From an uncultured Prevotellaceae bacterium (GTDB lineage Bacteria; Bacteroidota; Bacteroidia; Bacteroidales; Bacteroidaceae): a stretch of DNA of 64,000 nucleotides. The notes beneath the pieces were generated by a model, which was not told where the DNA came from, ran no database searches, and was given only the letters and a program-made list of their open reading frames with translations. Numbering within the stretch: position 1 is the stretch's first letter; each line of letters starts with the position of its first letter. The stretch lies in assembly GCA_900320045.1 (NCBI GenBank), contig ONQT01000002.1, forward strand, positions 17,677 to 81,676. Reading direction: 5' to 3'. Positions 43,330 to 52,721 of this stretch are shown piece by piece. Position numbers and translations under genes: made by a program.

Positions 43330-43395
43330 TACCAACTATTGGTATTCGCTCTACCAACTATTGGTATTCGCAATACCGACTATTGGTACTGGAAG
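43330..43395. repeat. 22-bp tandem repeat, three copies
   Basis: Copies start at 43330, 43352 and 43374. Copies 1 and 2 are identical over 20 bases; copy 3 has several changes. Each contains TACCAAC-TATTGGTA, a near-palindrome. There is no spacer, so it is not a CRISPR. Confidence 0.9.
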
Positions 43396-43521
43396 CCATG
43401 TGGGGCCCCGAGGGCCGAGAACCGGGACTACGTGGAGTGAAAGACGGGTCCTCAAGGGTCGAAAGAAAAGGCCTCGTGAACTGAAAGATAGGGGGGGATG
43501 ATAAATATTTTTGTATTTTGC

Positions 43522-43552
43522 TTTGATTTTTCACTATTATTTCGTAATTTTG
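43522..43552 (+). promoter_or_regulatory. promoter of deoD and probably the sensor genes
   Basis: TTTG 43522-43525, 19-base gap, TAATTTTG 43545-43552. Confidence 0.75.
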
Positions 43553-43580
43553 CAACATCTAACTTTAAAACGATACAATT

Positions 43581-44288
43581 ATGAGTAACACACCGACTCC
43601 CCACATCGGGGCAAAACTGGGCGACATTGCTGAAACTGTAATCATGGCGGGCGATCCGCTGCGTGTCAAACTGATGGCCGAGAAGTACCTTGAGAACCCC
43701 GTTTGTTTCAACGAGGTGCGAGGCATGCTCGGATTTACCGGAACCTACAAGGGCAAGCGCGTCAGCGTCATGGGCCACGGCATGGGAATGGCTTCCATCG
43801 GCATCTATACCTATGAACTCTATAACTTCTACGACGTGAAAACCATCATCCGCGTGGGCTCTGCCGGCTCCATCAACAAGGACCTGCACGTCGGCGAACT
43901 GGCATTGGCTATGGGTTGCTGCACCAATAGCAACTTTGCTGCTCAGTACGAACTGCCGGGCGTCTTTGCACCCATTGCCGACTTCGGTCTGCTGCGGGCT
44001 GCCGTCGATTCCTGCGAGCAGCTGGGCTATAAGTACATGGTGGGCAACGTCGTGTCTTCCGACATGTTCTACGGCGAGAATCCCCATACCGACAAATGGA
44101 TGAACATGGGTGTGCTGGCCGTCGAGATGGAGATAGCCGCCCTCTACATGAATGCTGCCCGTGCCGGTAAGCGCGCCTTGGGCATTCTGACCATTAGCGA
44201 CCATATCCTGACGGGTGAGGTGACCACAGCCGAAGAGCGCCAAAACACCTTCACCAAGATGATGGACGTGGCCTTCTCGCTGGTATAG
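43581..44288 (+). CDS. deoD: purine nucleoside phosphorylase
   Basis: Phosphorolyses purine nucleosides to base and ribose-1-phosphate. The 235 residues match the hexameric DeoD type: MAGDPLRVK (phosphate Arg), [20 protein letters not shown], and [10 protein letters not shown] and TISDH near the end. The cache-sensor gene begins 36 bases downstream, so nucleoside use and signalling may share a transcript. Confidence 0.96.
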   Translation: MSNTPTPHIGAKLGDIAETVIMAGDPLRVKLMAEKYLENPVCFNEVRGMLGFTGTYKGKRVSVMGHGMGMASIGIYTYELYNFYDVKTIIRVGSAGSINKDLHVGELALAMGCCTNSNFAAQYELPGVFAPIADFGLLRAAVDSCEQLGYKYMVGNVVSSDMFYGENPHTDKWMNMGVLAVEMEIAALYMNAARAGKRALGILTISDHILTGEVTTAEERQNTFTKMMDVAFSLV

Positions 44289-44324
44289 TCCAGACAAAAA
44301 GCTCCATAAACCTAACCATTAAAA

Positions 44325-45317
44325 ATGAAGAAAGCTTATAGACAACATATTTGGGTGATGGTAACCGTAACAGTGGTGATGGCTGTTATGGGTGCTTTGG
44401 TTTGGCAGACCTGCTGCCAGATTAGCATAGCCGCCAACCATGCCCGATATGCAGGCATGACGGCTCTCGTCGCAGAGAAGATTGGCAACACCATCAAAAG
44501 CATGGAGATGAGTGCCATGAATGTGTTTGACGAAGTTGAGAAACACAAGGACACGCCGGAGTCGGTCATTGCCGCGCTACAGAGAAAGACGAGCCTGAAC
44601 CCCGAGGTGCGAGGATACTTTGCCGCCTTCGAGCCAAACTATTTTGCCGAAAAGGGAGAGTGGTTCGAACCTTACGTGCACCATGTGGACGATGGCGACT
44701 TCAAGTTGCGACTGGTCGGTTCGGCGCGCCACAACTACCATAAGAGCGACTGGTACGTTCGTGCCAAGAGGGGACACAAGAGTTTCTGGTCTGCACCTTA
44801 TTACTATTATGACGGCACCAATATCAGCGGCCACTATACGACGTTCGTCAAGCCTGTCTATGACGACGACGGCCGGCTGGCTTGTGTCTGCGGTGCCGAT
44901 ATGACGTTCGAGTGGATGTCGGCAGAGCTGACGCGTTTTGACAATCAGCTGCGCAACAACGAGCTGCTGAACAAGTATTTCGTCCTGGACGACTTCTATA
45001 CGATGGTTATCAACGACGACGGGAGCCGCATAGCAGGCCCTGACGACAAGGCCGTGACGCTTTCGGAAGCGGTGTCGGCGAACAAGATTACCCTGCACCG
45101 CAGCGGAGCTGTCGAGATGACGGTGAACGGCGTTCCCTCGACGGTGTACTACGTGCCAATCAACCGCGTCGACTGGTCTGTGGTGCTGGTCGTTGCCCAT
45201 CAGGATGTCCAGCCTGTGATGCTCACCCTGGGCCTGGTGCTCGGCACGGTGATGCTTTTGGGATTGTTTATAGTAGGGCTTGTATGCCGACGTATAAAAT
45301 ATGTTGAAGCTGCATAA
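44325..45317 (+). CDS. cache-domain sensor without output domain
   Basis: A 330-residue protein: membrane helix (about 8-30), periplasmic dCache-type sensor (about 35-285; SDWYVRAKRGHKSFWSAPYYYYDGTN, then VCGADMTFEWM), second helix (about 294-318), and only a dozen residues after it. No HAMP or kinase domain. The 3' end overlaps the next gene by 17 bases. It is probably a partner subunit for the two downstream cache proteins. Confidence 0.8.
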   Translation: MKKAYRQHIWVMVTVTVVMAVMGALVWQTCCQISIAANHARYAGMTALVAEKIGNTIKSMEMSAMNVFDEVEKHKDTPESVIAALQRKTSLNPEVRGYFAAFEPNYFAEKGEWFEPYVHHVDDGDFKLRLVGSARHNYHKSDWYVRAKRGHKSFWSAPYYYYDGTNISGHYTTFVKPVYDDDGRLACVCGADMTFEWMSAELTRFDNQLRNNELLNKYFVLDDFYTMVINDDGSRIAGPDDKAVTLSEAVSANKITLHRSGAVEMTVNGVPSTVYYVPINRVDWSVVLVVAHQDVQPVMLTLGLVLGTVMLLGLFIVGLVCRRIKYVEAA

Positions 45318-46842
45318 GACATATCTGCCTAACATGTCGCTGAGACTGAACGTGACGATCGTCTTGGAGACAGTTCTGCTACTACTGATTTCGCTGTCAG
45401 TACTGCTTTACTTCACGCGCCAGATACTGATTGACGAGGTGCATCACGACGTGGAGCAGACGCTGGACGGGACAGTGCTGAGCATCGATAACGTGCTGAC
45501 CAGCGTAGAACAGACCACGCACAACATCTCGCAGGAGGTGCAGACACACTTGAACCACCCCGAGCTGATGAATGAGTACAGCCGGCAGATGGTGGAGTCG
45601 AACCCCAACGTGGTGGGCTGTGCTATCGTCTTCCGTCCAGGCTATTTCCCCGGCCACGACCTGTTTATGGCCTATATGCACAGAAAGGGTGGCGGACTGA
45701 AGAACGACGAGGACTCGGAGACCGAACGCCGCACCAACTTCACCGACCGTCCCTATACCGAGCAGAAGTGGTACACCGAGCCGATGGAAAAAGCACAGGC
45801 CTGCTGGGTCGGACCGTTGAAGAACGAGGAGGCTGAGGACGAGCCGCTGATTACCTACTGCCAGCCCATCATGGACCAGGGCGAGTGTGTAGGCGTCGTT
45901 GCCACCGACCTGTCCATCAACCTGTTGACAAAGCTCATCCTCTCCAGTCATCCGACGCCCCATAGTTACTGCGTGCTGTTGAACAAGGAGGGTTCTTTTA
46001 TTGTTCATCCTGACGTGAAGAAACGGAATAACCAGACCATCTTCTATCAGATGGAACATGGTGCCGACTCCTCCGTCAGACAGGCGGCCAAAGCCCTGAT
46101 GTCGGGCGAAACGGGCTATGAGTCCTTCAAGATGAACGGTCAGAACTGGGTGGTGTTCTATCGTCCGTTCGACCATAACGATGCCTTTGGAGCACGGGAA
46201 GATACCATAGGGTGGAGCACAGGCGTGGTGTACCTGGAGAGCGACATCTTAGGCAACTACCGCGAACTGACCATCATGGTCATTGTCATCACCATCGTCG
46301 GAATATTTGTCTTCTTCAGCTTGTGCCGCTTGTTGATACGTCGTCAGATGAAGCCCCTTCGCATGCTCACCGACTCGGCACAGCGCATTGCCGAGGGCGA
46401 CTACAACATCTCCATACCGCGCTCCGATATGGAAGATGAGATAGGCCGGCTGCAGAACCATTTCCGCAAGATGCAGCAGGCATTGTCTTCCAAGTCGGCC
46501 GAGTTGGAACAGCTGATGTCACGCCTGCAGGAACGCAACGTCGAACTGAGCCGTTCCTTCGACAAGGTGCAGGGGTCCGACCGCATGAAGACCATCTTCC
46601 TGAACTACATGACGAAGCAGATGAACACCCCTGCAAACCTGATAGAGCAGAGTGTCACGAAGCTGGTCAACAACTACGCCACCATCACACCACAGGAGGC
46701 CGAATACGAGGTATCTGTCATCAAGGAACAAACCGACGTGATGGTTAGTCTAGTGGATAACATCATCGATGCCTTGCAGATAGAGGCTAAGGAGTTCGAG
46801 CGCAAATACCAACAAGGAAAGGAGGTTGCCTATGAAGAGTAA
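45301..46842 (+). CDS. cache-HAMP pseudo-kinase (DHp-like, Lys at the His position)
   Basis: A 513-residue protein: helix (about 17-41), cache sensor (45-315), helix (322-346), HAMP (347-395), coiled coil, and a DHp-like hairpin (about 425-495). Aligned with the next gene, FLNYMTKQMNTP matches FIQNVSHQIRTP, so the phosphoacceptor His is replaced by Lys440. There is no ATPase domain. It could only signal through dimerisation with other kinases. Confidence 0.8.
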   Translation: MLKLHKTYLPNMSLRLNVTIVLETVLLLLISLSVLLYFTRQILIDEVHHDVEQTLDGTVLSIDNVLTSVEQTTHNISQEVQTHLNHPELMNEYSRQMVESNPNVVGCAIVFRPGYFPGHDLFMAYMHRKGGGLKNDEDSETERRTNFTDRPYTEQKWYTEPMEKAQACWVGPLKNEEAEDEPLITYCQPIMDQGECVGVVATDLSINLLTKLILSSHPTPHSYCVLLNKEGSFIVHPDVKKRNNQTIFYQMEHGADSSVRQAAKALMSGETGYESFKMNGQNWVVFYRPFDHNDAFGAREDTIGWSTGVVYLESDILGNYRELTIMVIVITIVGIFVFFSLCRLLIRRQMKPLRMLTDSAQRIAEGDYNISIPRSDMEDEIGRLQNHFRKMQQALSSKSAELEQLMSRLQERNVELSRSFDKVQGSDRMKTIFLNYMTKQMNTPANLIEQSVTKLVNNYATITPQEAEYEVSVIKEQTDVMVSLVDNIIDALQIEAKEFERKYQQGKEVAYEE

Positions 46843-48769
46843 GCTTCGTCAGAACCTTGCCCGTCGGCTCAGTCTGAATATCATGCTGATGGCCGTTCCC
46901 GTCTTCGCCTTGTCGCTGGGTATTCTTTACATGCAGTCCAGACGACTCATCCATCATGAGGCCGTCAAGCGTGCCAACAGTGCCCTGCGTGTAGCCGTCC
47001 ATCACATGGATAACTACATGAATACCATCGAGTTCTCCACCAATGCCAACGCCTGGCTGCTGGAAAAACACTTCCTCTGTCCGGACTCCATCGAGTCTAT
47101 CACGCAGCGCATGCTCCGGCTCAATCCCAACATACTGAGTTGCTCCGTCAGTGCCGTGCCCGATGCTGTGCCTCAATACGGACACTTGTTCTCCATTTAC
47201 ACCGTCCACCACGACTCCATCGTCTCCGTCCGCGAAACCGACTTCGACTATACGGAAAAGTCGTGGTACAAGGCAGCGCGCAGCAAGAGCGAAGCTTCCT
47301 GGGTAGAACCCTTCAGCGAATATGCCGACGGCACCGTCAATCACAACGATGCCGTGGCCACCTACTGCCGACAGTTACGCTCCCCTGAGGGCGACGTCCT
47401 GGGCATCGTCTCCGCCGAGTTCTCCTTCAGCACCATGACGAAGAAAGTCATTGCCTCCGAGCATCCTTATCCTGATGCCTACTTCGTGCTGCTGGGAGGT
47501 GACGGTCGCTACTTCAGCCATCCTGACACTGCGAGACTCTATCGAAAGACCGTATTCCAGGATGCAGACCCCGTGGACAATGCCGATATCATAGCCTTGG
47601 GTTACGAGATGACCGAGGGCCGCCAGGGCGAGATGCACGTCAAGGTGAAAGGCAAGACTTGCCACGTTAACTATTGCCCCGTGGAGGGCACCGACTGGAG
47701 CCTGGCCATGGTATGTCCCGACAGCGAAATCCTGTCGGGCTATCAGCGCCTGGGATTTGTCATCGCTCTCATTCTCTTCTTCGGCTTTATCATGATGTGG
47801 TGGCTTTGCCAGCGGAGCGTACGCCAGACGATACGTCCCCTGAAGAAACTGTTGGGCTATACCGAACGCATTACCTCGGGTGACTACAGCGAGACGATTC
47901 CACACTCCGAACAGCGCGATGACGTCGGCCGGCTGCAGAACGGATTTGCCGATATGCAGGATGCCCTGCGCGAGAATATGGGACGTATCAGCAAAGCCGC
48001 CGATACTATCAAGAAGCAGAACGAGGAACGTTCGAAGGAAATGAAACTGGCCGAGGAAGTCGTCAAGCAGAAAACGGCTTTCATCCAGAATGTGTCGCAC
48101 CAGATTCGTACACCGCTGAACATCATTTCAGGCTTCTCCAATATGCTGTACGAAGACATCGTTCATCGCCACGAGAACGGCGAAGTGGGCAAAGACATCA
48201 AGGAAGACAACAAGTTGGAGATTGCCGATACTATGAAGTACAATGCCTTCCACCTGAAGCGCATGATTATCATGCTTTACGACAGTTCGTCTCTCAAGGG
48301 TGACGACAAACTGCTGAACGCAGCCCAGAACGGTGAAGAGGTGTCGTGCAACGAGATTGCCCGCGAGTGCATCAACAGCACGCTGGCACAGTTCCCCGAC
48401 GTGGTGATTAAGCTGACGAGTGACTTGTCTGATCAGGTTTACATCGTGACCAACCATCTCTATATGGTTCGCATCATCCGCGAACTGCTGTACAACGCCG
48501 CCAAGTACTCAGACGGCCTGCACATCAGGCTGCACATCAGCGAGACCTCCACCCACGTGCTGTTCACCGTCGAGGATGTCGGTCCGGGATTGTCGGGTAA
48601 TGTCGACGAACTCATGAACAAGCCCTTCAACAAATTGGACGACCTGTCGGAGGGACTCGGCCTCGGTCTACCTCTGACCAAGCGTCACGCGCTGAGCATG
48701 GGTGGCGACCTCATTTACGACGCCAACTACTCGGCCGGCTGCCGCTTTATCGTGGAGATGCCTAAATAG
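46832..48769 (+). CDS. cache-HAMP sensor histidine kinase
   Basis: From the ATG at 46832 (Shine-Dalgarno GGAAAGGAGG just upstream) the protein has 645 residues: helix (about 18-36), cache sensor (about 40-305; KSWYKAARSKSEASWVEPF), second helix (about 312-332), HAMP, HisKA with His423 (NVSHQIRTPLN), and HATPase with N-box LLYNAAKYSDG, VGPGLSG and GLGLGLPLTKR. It overlaps the previous gene by 11 bases. No response regulator is adjacent. Confidence 0.88.
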   Translation: MKSKLRQNLARRLSLNIMLMAVPVFALSLGILYMQSRRLIHHEAVKRANSALRVAVHHMDNYMNTIEFSTNANAWLLEKHFLCPDSIESITQRMLRLNPNILSCSVSAVPDAVPQYGHLFSIYTVHHDSIVSVRETDFDYTEKSWYKAARSKSEASWVEPFSEYADGTVNHNDAVATYCRQLRSPEGDVLGIVSAEFSFSTMTKKVIASEHPYPDAYFVLLGGDGRYFSHPDTARLYRKTVFQDADPVDNADIIALGYEMTEGRQGEMHVKVKGKTCHVNYCPVEGTDWSLAMVCPDSEILSGYQRLGFVIALILFFGFIMMWWLCQRSVRQTIRPLKKLLGYTERITSGDYSETIPHSEQRDDVGRLQNGFADMQDALRENMGRISKAADTIKKQNEERSKEMKLAEEVVKQKTAFIQNVSHQIRTPLNIISGFSNMLYEDIVHRHENGEVGKDIKEDNKLEIADTMKYNAFHLKRMIIMLYDSSSLKGDDKLLNAAQNGEEVSCNEIARECINSTLAQFPDVVIKLTSDLSDQVYIVTNHLYMVRIIRELLYNAAKYSDGLHIRLHISETSTHVLFTVEDVGPGLSGNVDELMNKPFNKLDDLSEGLGLGLPLTKRHALSMGGDLIYDANYSAGCRFIVEMPK

Positions 48770-48790
48770 TAAGAAGTGTATATACTAAAT

Positions 48791-50446
48791 ATGGATATGA
48801 AGAGAACTCTGATAGTTGCCATCGGTGTGATGCTGATGGCTTTAAGTAATGGTTATGCCTGCACCAACTTCATCGTAGGCAAGAAAGCCTCTGCGGATGG
48901 CTCGGTCATCTGCTCGTACAACGCCGACTCGTACGGCGCGTTCATGAATCTTGCCCGCTATCCGGCTGCCAAGCACAAGAAGGGCGACATGCGTAAAATC
49001 TTCGAGTGGGATACGAACAAGTATCTGGGTGAAATCCCCGAGGCCGAGGAGACTTATAGCGTCGTCGGCAATATCAACGAGTGGCAGTTGACCATCGGCG
49101 AGACGACCTATGGCGGTCGGGAGGAGATGGTTGATTCGACAGGTATCATCGACTACGGTTCATTGATTTACATCGGACTTCAGCGCTCCAAGACTGCTCG
49201 GGAAGCTATCCAGGTCATGACGTCGCTTGTCGAGAAGTACGGCTACTGCTCGGAAGGCGAGACCTTCACCATCTGCGACCCTAACGAGGCGTGGATTCTG
49301 GAGATGCAGGGCTGCGGCCCCGACCGCCAGAAGTCGAAGGAACGTGTGGTGTGGGTGGCTCGCCGCATTCCCGATGAGGCCATCTGCGGACATGCCAATC
49401 AGAGTCGCATAGGCCGCTTCCCCATGAAGGACAAGCAGAACGTGCTGTATTCAAAGAACGTCGTCAAGTATGCCCGCACGATGGGTTGGTACGAGGGTAG
49501 GGACGAGGACTTCTCGTGGAAGCTCGTCTACGCCTTCCCCGATTTCTCCGGCCGACGCATCTGCGATGCCCGTGTGTGGTCGTTCTTCAACCATCATGTC
49601 AGCGGCATGGACCGCTACCTGCCGTGGGCACTGGGCAAGGACAAGGATGCCGAGGATATGCCCCTGTGGGTCATTCCCGAGAAGAAGGTTTCCGTACAGG
49701 ACATCATGCAGGATATGCGCGACCACTTTGAAGGCACACCGCTGGCTATTGACTCTACCGACATCGGTGCAGGCATCTGGCATATGCCCTATCGTCCGAC
49801 GCCGCTCTACTTCAAGGTTGACGGCAAGGACTACTTCAACGAGCGTCCTACATCGACGCAACAGACTTCCTGGTCGTTCGTGTCGCAGATGCGTTCCTGG
49901 TTGCCTCGCGAAGTCGGAGGCTGCTTCTGGTTCGGCAACGACGATGGCAACATGGTGGCCTATACGCCCATCTACTGCTCGATGACTGAGCGCCCCGAAT
50001 GCTACAACACCCCCGGTGCCGACGAGCTGAACTTCTCAATGAAGAACGCCTATTGGGTGGAGAACTGGGTCAGTAACATGGTTTATCCACGCTACTCGGC
50101 GCTGTTCCCTGCACTCAAGGCTGTCCGCGACTCGCTGGAGCAGTCGTACTTTGCCCAGCAACCCCAGATTGAAGCTCAGGCTCAGTCGATGGAACCTCAG
50201 CAGCGTCAGCGCTTCCTGAACGACTACAGCGTGCGTCAGGCACAGCAGATGCTGGCCCGCTGGCAGCAACTGGCTACCTATCTCATCGTGAAGTACAATG
50301 ACATGGCTGTGAAACCGGAGAAGGACGGACGCTTCCTGCGTACGAAGCATGGACTGGGTGCCCCCGTCAAGCGTCCGGGTTATCCTGAAACCTTCCGTCG
50401 CCGACTGGTCCAAAATACTGGTGACCGATATGAAAAAGGTAAATAA
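48791..50446 (+). CDS. C69-family dipeptidase
   Basis: Secreted or periplasmic Ntn-hydrolase that cleaves dipeptides. From 48791 it has 551 residues; the signal peptide ends so that Cys24 (ACTNFIVGKKAS) becomes the N-terminal nucleophile, as in peptidase family C69/U34. Further family segments are EETYSVVGNINEWQLTIGETTYGG and WHMPYRP. It begins 21 bases after the sensor kinase, so it may be co-transcribed; that would fit a peptide or amino-acid sensor. Confidence 0.9.
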   Translation: MDMKRTLIVAIGVMLMALSNGYACTNFIVGKKASADGSVICSYNADSYGAFMNLARYPAAKHKKGDMRKIFEWDTNKYLGEIPEAEETYSVVGNINEWQLTIGETTYGGREEMVDSTGIIDYGSLIYIGLQRSKTAREAIQVMTSLVEKYGYCSEGETFTICDPNEAWILEMQGCGPDRQKSKERVVWVARRIPDEAICGHANQSRIGRFPMKDKQNVLYSKNVVKYARTMGWYEGRDEDFSWKLVYAFPDFSGRRICDARVWSFFNHHVSGMDRYLPWALGKDKDAEDMPLWVIPEKKVSVQDIMQDMRDHFEGTPLAIDSTDIGAGIWHMPYRPTPLYFKVDGKDYFNERPTSTQQTSWSFVSQMRSWLPREVGGCFWFGNDDGNMVAYTPIYCSMTERPECYNTPGADELNFSMKNAYWVENWVSNMVYPRYSALFPALKAVRDSLEQSYFAQQPQIEAQAQSMEPQQRQRFLNDYSVRQAQQMLARWQQLATYLIVKYNDMAVKPEKDGRFLRTKHGLGAPVKRPGYPETFRRRLVQNTGDRYEKGK

Positions 50447-50525
50447 CATGAATGCTGTCGTATATCGTTCATCAATAGGATAGCATCAGAATAACGTTAT
50501 TTATTTATAAATAAATGGGCCTGCT

Positions 50526-50557
50526 TTTGGTGGGCTCGTTTTTTTATTGTACCTTTG
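50526..50557 (+). promoter_or_regulatory. promoter of the lipid head-group genes
   Basis: TTTG 50526-50529, 20-base gap, TACCTTTG 50550-50557. Confidence 0.8.
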
Positions 50558-50585
50558 CAAGCTGAATTGAATTCAAGATGATCAT

Positions 50586-51575
50586 ATGAACGAAAAAGTA
50601 AATCAAACACTGAAGTCTGCCGATACTGAGGACTGGCTGGATTTGCACGTCGTGCGCCCCTTCTGCTATTGGTGGGCTGTATTATTTGCCAAACTTGACA
50701 TCCATCCCAATACCGTTACTATCTGGTCAATGATTATCGGTGCCGGCAGTGCCGTATTCTTTGGTTGCGGCAGTTGGTACTACAGCGGTTCGTGGGGACT
50801 GTGGATGAACATCATTGCCATTCTGTTGCTCTGCCTGGCAGATATCTTCGACTGTACTGACGGACAGCTGGCTCGCATGACAGGCAAGAAGAGCCGCTTG
50901 GGACGTATCCTTGACGGAGTAGCTGGTTTTGTATGGTTTGTCCCCATCTACCATGCCATGGTATATCGCTTCTACCTGCATCACGACATCGAGTTCGGTT
51001 GGCTGGGTATTGAGGATACCCCTGAGAATGCATTGATAGCGCTCGGTGTTGCCATCGTACTGGGATGGTGGTCGGGACTGGCAGGACTGGCCGGACAGCA
51101 GCGATTGGCCGACTACTATATCCAGGTGCACCTGTTCTTCCTCAAGGGTGAGAAGGGCTCCGAGCTGGACAATTCGCAGAAGCAGCAGGAGCTGTATGAC
51201 CAGATGTCCGCAGACACTCCGTGGGTGGAGCGCCTGTTCCAGAAGTCGTACGTCGGCTATACCCAGAAGCAGGAGAAACGCACTCCTGAGTTCCAGCGTC
51301 TGCTGCAGGCATTGAAGGAGAAGTACGGATCATTCGATAACATTCCGCAGTCATTCCGTGACGAGTTCCGTCAGAAGTCATTGCCCGTCATCAAGTGGAA
51401 CGGACTGCTGACCTTCAACTTCCGCTCGGCATGGCTGTTCCTGTTCTGCCTGCTGGATGTTCCCGTGCTGAACTTCGTATGGGAGATTGTCGCCATGGGC
51501 CTGTTGGCATGGTATGTCAACTATCGCCATGAGACCTTCTGCCGCCAGTTGAGAGAGAAAATCGCCAACAGCTAA
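50586..51575 (+). CDS. CDP-alcohol phosphotransferase family enzyme with variant motif
   Basis: A 329-residue membrane enzyme with about six hydrophobic segments. The family transfers a phospho-alcohol from a CDP carrier to a lipid alcohol, or the reverse. The signature DG..AR........G...D...D reads D-CTD-GQLAR-MTGKKSRL-G-RIL-D-GVA-G: the last Asp, normally the catalytic base, is Gly, with Phe after it. Substrate is unknown. It leads a four-gene set with a flippase-like protein, a PLP enzyme and a nucleotidyltransferase. Confidence 0.8.
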   Translation: MNEKVNQTLKSADTEDWLDLHVVRPFCYWWAVLFAKLDIHPNTVTIWSMIIGAGSAVFFGCGSWYYSGSWGLWMNIIAILLLCLADIFDCTDGQLARMTGKKSRLGRILDGVAGFVWFVPIYHAMVYRFYLHHDIEFGWLGIEDTPENALIALGVAIVLGWWSGLAGLAGQQRLADYYIQVHLFFLKGEKGSELDNSQKQQELYDQMSADTPWVERLFQKSYVGYTQKQEKRTPEFQRLLQALKEKYGSFDNIPQSFRDEFRQKSLPVIKWNGLLTFNFRSAWLFLFCLLDVPVLNFVWEIVAMGLLAWYVNYRHETFCRQLREKIANS

Positions 51576-51606
51576 TCGCTCACAGAATTGCCAACAGCCG
51601 ATTAAT

Positions 51607-52650
51607 ATGACTTGGTCCAAGCAACGCCTCAATAACCTGTTTTTCTTCCTCGGTGTCGCCGCCTGTGTGGTGATGCTGTTGACGTTCGATGTCAGTTTCA
51701 TTGAACTCTGGCAGCATTTGTGTCATGCGGGCTACTGGCTGATACCCATCGTTGGCGTCTGGATTCTGGTTTATGGACTGAACGCCCTGTCGTGGCAGTC
51801 GGTTATCGAGGGCAATCTGGGACAGAAACCGCCTGTGAGCTTCTGGCGCATCTACCGGCTGACCATTACTGGTTACGCATTGAACTATGCTACACCGGTT
51901 GGTGGACTGGGCGGTGAACCCTATCGCGTCATGGAACTGTCGAAGGACATCGACAAAGAGCATGCCACGAGCAGTGTGATTCTTTATGCCATGATGCACT
52001 TCGTGGCTCACTTCCTCTTCTGGTTCGTCAGCATCTTCATCTATCTGGCTCTGGTGCTGGTGGGCGACATGCCTATGACTCCCGTCATCGGAACAACGTT
52101 GTCCATCATCGTGGTGTTCTGCCTGATGGCGTTCTACCTGTTCTCCAGAGGCTATAAGAACGGATTGGTCAAGTATGTGCTGGGGGGCGTTGCCCGCATT
52201 CCGGGAATGAAGAAGTGGACCTTGCGCTTCTGGGCACGCCATTCAGAGACCATTGAGAACATTGACAATCAGATAGCATCTCTGCACGGCCAGGACCGCA
52301 AGGCGTTCTACAAGAGTCTGGTGCTGGAATTCCTGTCGCGTGTTGTGCAGAGCTCGGAGGTGCTGTTCATGCTGTTGCTCTTCGGTATTGACAATGGTGG
52401 CGGATTCAGCGGCATTGTCATCACCTACCTGCACAGCATCCTCATCGTGGCATTCACCACGCTCTTTGCCAACCTCATCGGATTCCTGCCCATGCAGTTG
52501 GGCGTACAGGAGGGCGGCTTCGTGCTGAGCATTGCCGCTTTGGGACTGTCGGCAGCCCTGGGCATCTTTGTGAGTATCATCTGCCGCGTCAGGGAAATCA
52601 TCTGGATTGCCATCGGTATGGCATTGATGAAAGTAAAGAATAAAGAGTAG
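51607..52650 (+). CDS. flippase-like membrane protein (LPG_synthase_TM / UPF0104 family)
   Basis: A 347-residue polytopic protein with about eight hydrophobic helices and the family segments Y.L.NY.TPVGGLGGEPYR and LPMQLGVQEGGF. Members of this family are the membrane part of MprF or stand-alone proteins thought to move lipids. It starts 31 bases after the phosphotransferase. Lipid movement is family inference. Confidence 0.8.
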   Translation: MTWSKQRLNNLFFFLGVAACVVMLLTFDVSFIELWQHLCHAGYWLIPIVGVWILVYGLNALSWQSVIEGNLGQKPPVSFWRIYRLTITGYALNYATPVGGLGGEPYRVMELSKDIDKEHATSSVILYAMMHFVAHFLFWFVSIFIYLALVLVGDMPMTPVIGTTLSIIVVFCLMAFYLFSRGYKNGLVKYVLGGVARIPGMKKWTLRFWARHSETIENIDNQIASLHGQDRKAFYKSLVLEFLSRVVQSSEVLFMLLLFGIDNGGGFSGIVITYLHSILIVAFTTLFANLIGFLPMQLGVQEGGFVLSIAALGLSAALGIFVSIICRVREIIWIAIGMALMKVKNKE

Positions 52651-52652
52651 CG

Positions 52653-52705
52653 TCGAAACATCGGAATAACGGAATAACGAAATAACGAAACATCGAAATA
52701 ACAAA
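52653..52705. repeat. CGAAACATC/CGAAATAAC-type short tandem repeat
   Basis: About six imperfect 8-9-base units between the flippase-like gene and the PLP gene; same class as 7158-7213. Confidence 0.7.
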
Positions 52706-52721
52706 AAGCAAAAAGAATATC

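Larger units (their letters stand above)
43279..43580. other. 302-base region without a gene, holding a tandem repeat
   Basis: Contains the 22-bp tandem repeat described separately, a G/C-rich stretch around 43396-43500 without a convincing reading frame, and the deoD promoter. No coding signal is seen on either strand. Confidence 0.6.

Noticed and set aside
43330-43395. CRISPR array
   Set aside because: The three 22-bp units are directly adjacent with no spacers, and there are no cas genes.
44325-46842. One sensor gene split by a frameshift
   Set aside because: Each frame has its own first membrane helix, complete cache domain and second helix, so they are separate proteins, not parts of one.
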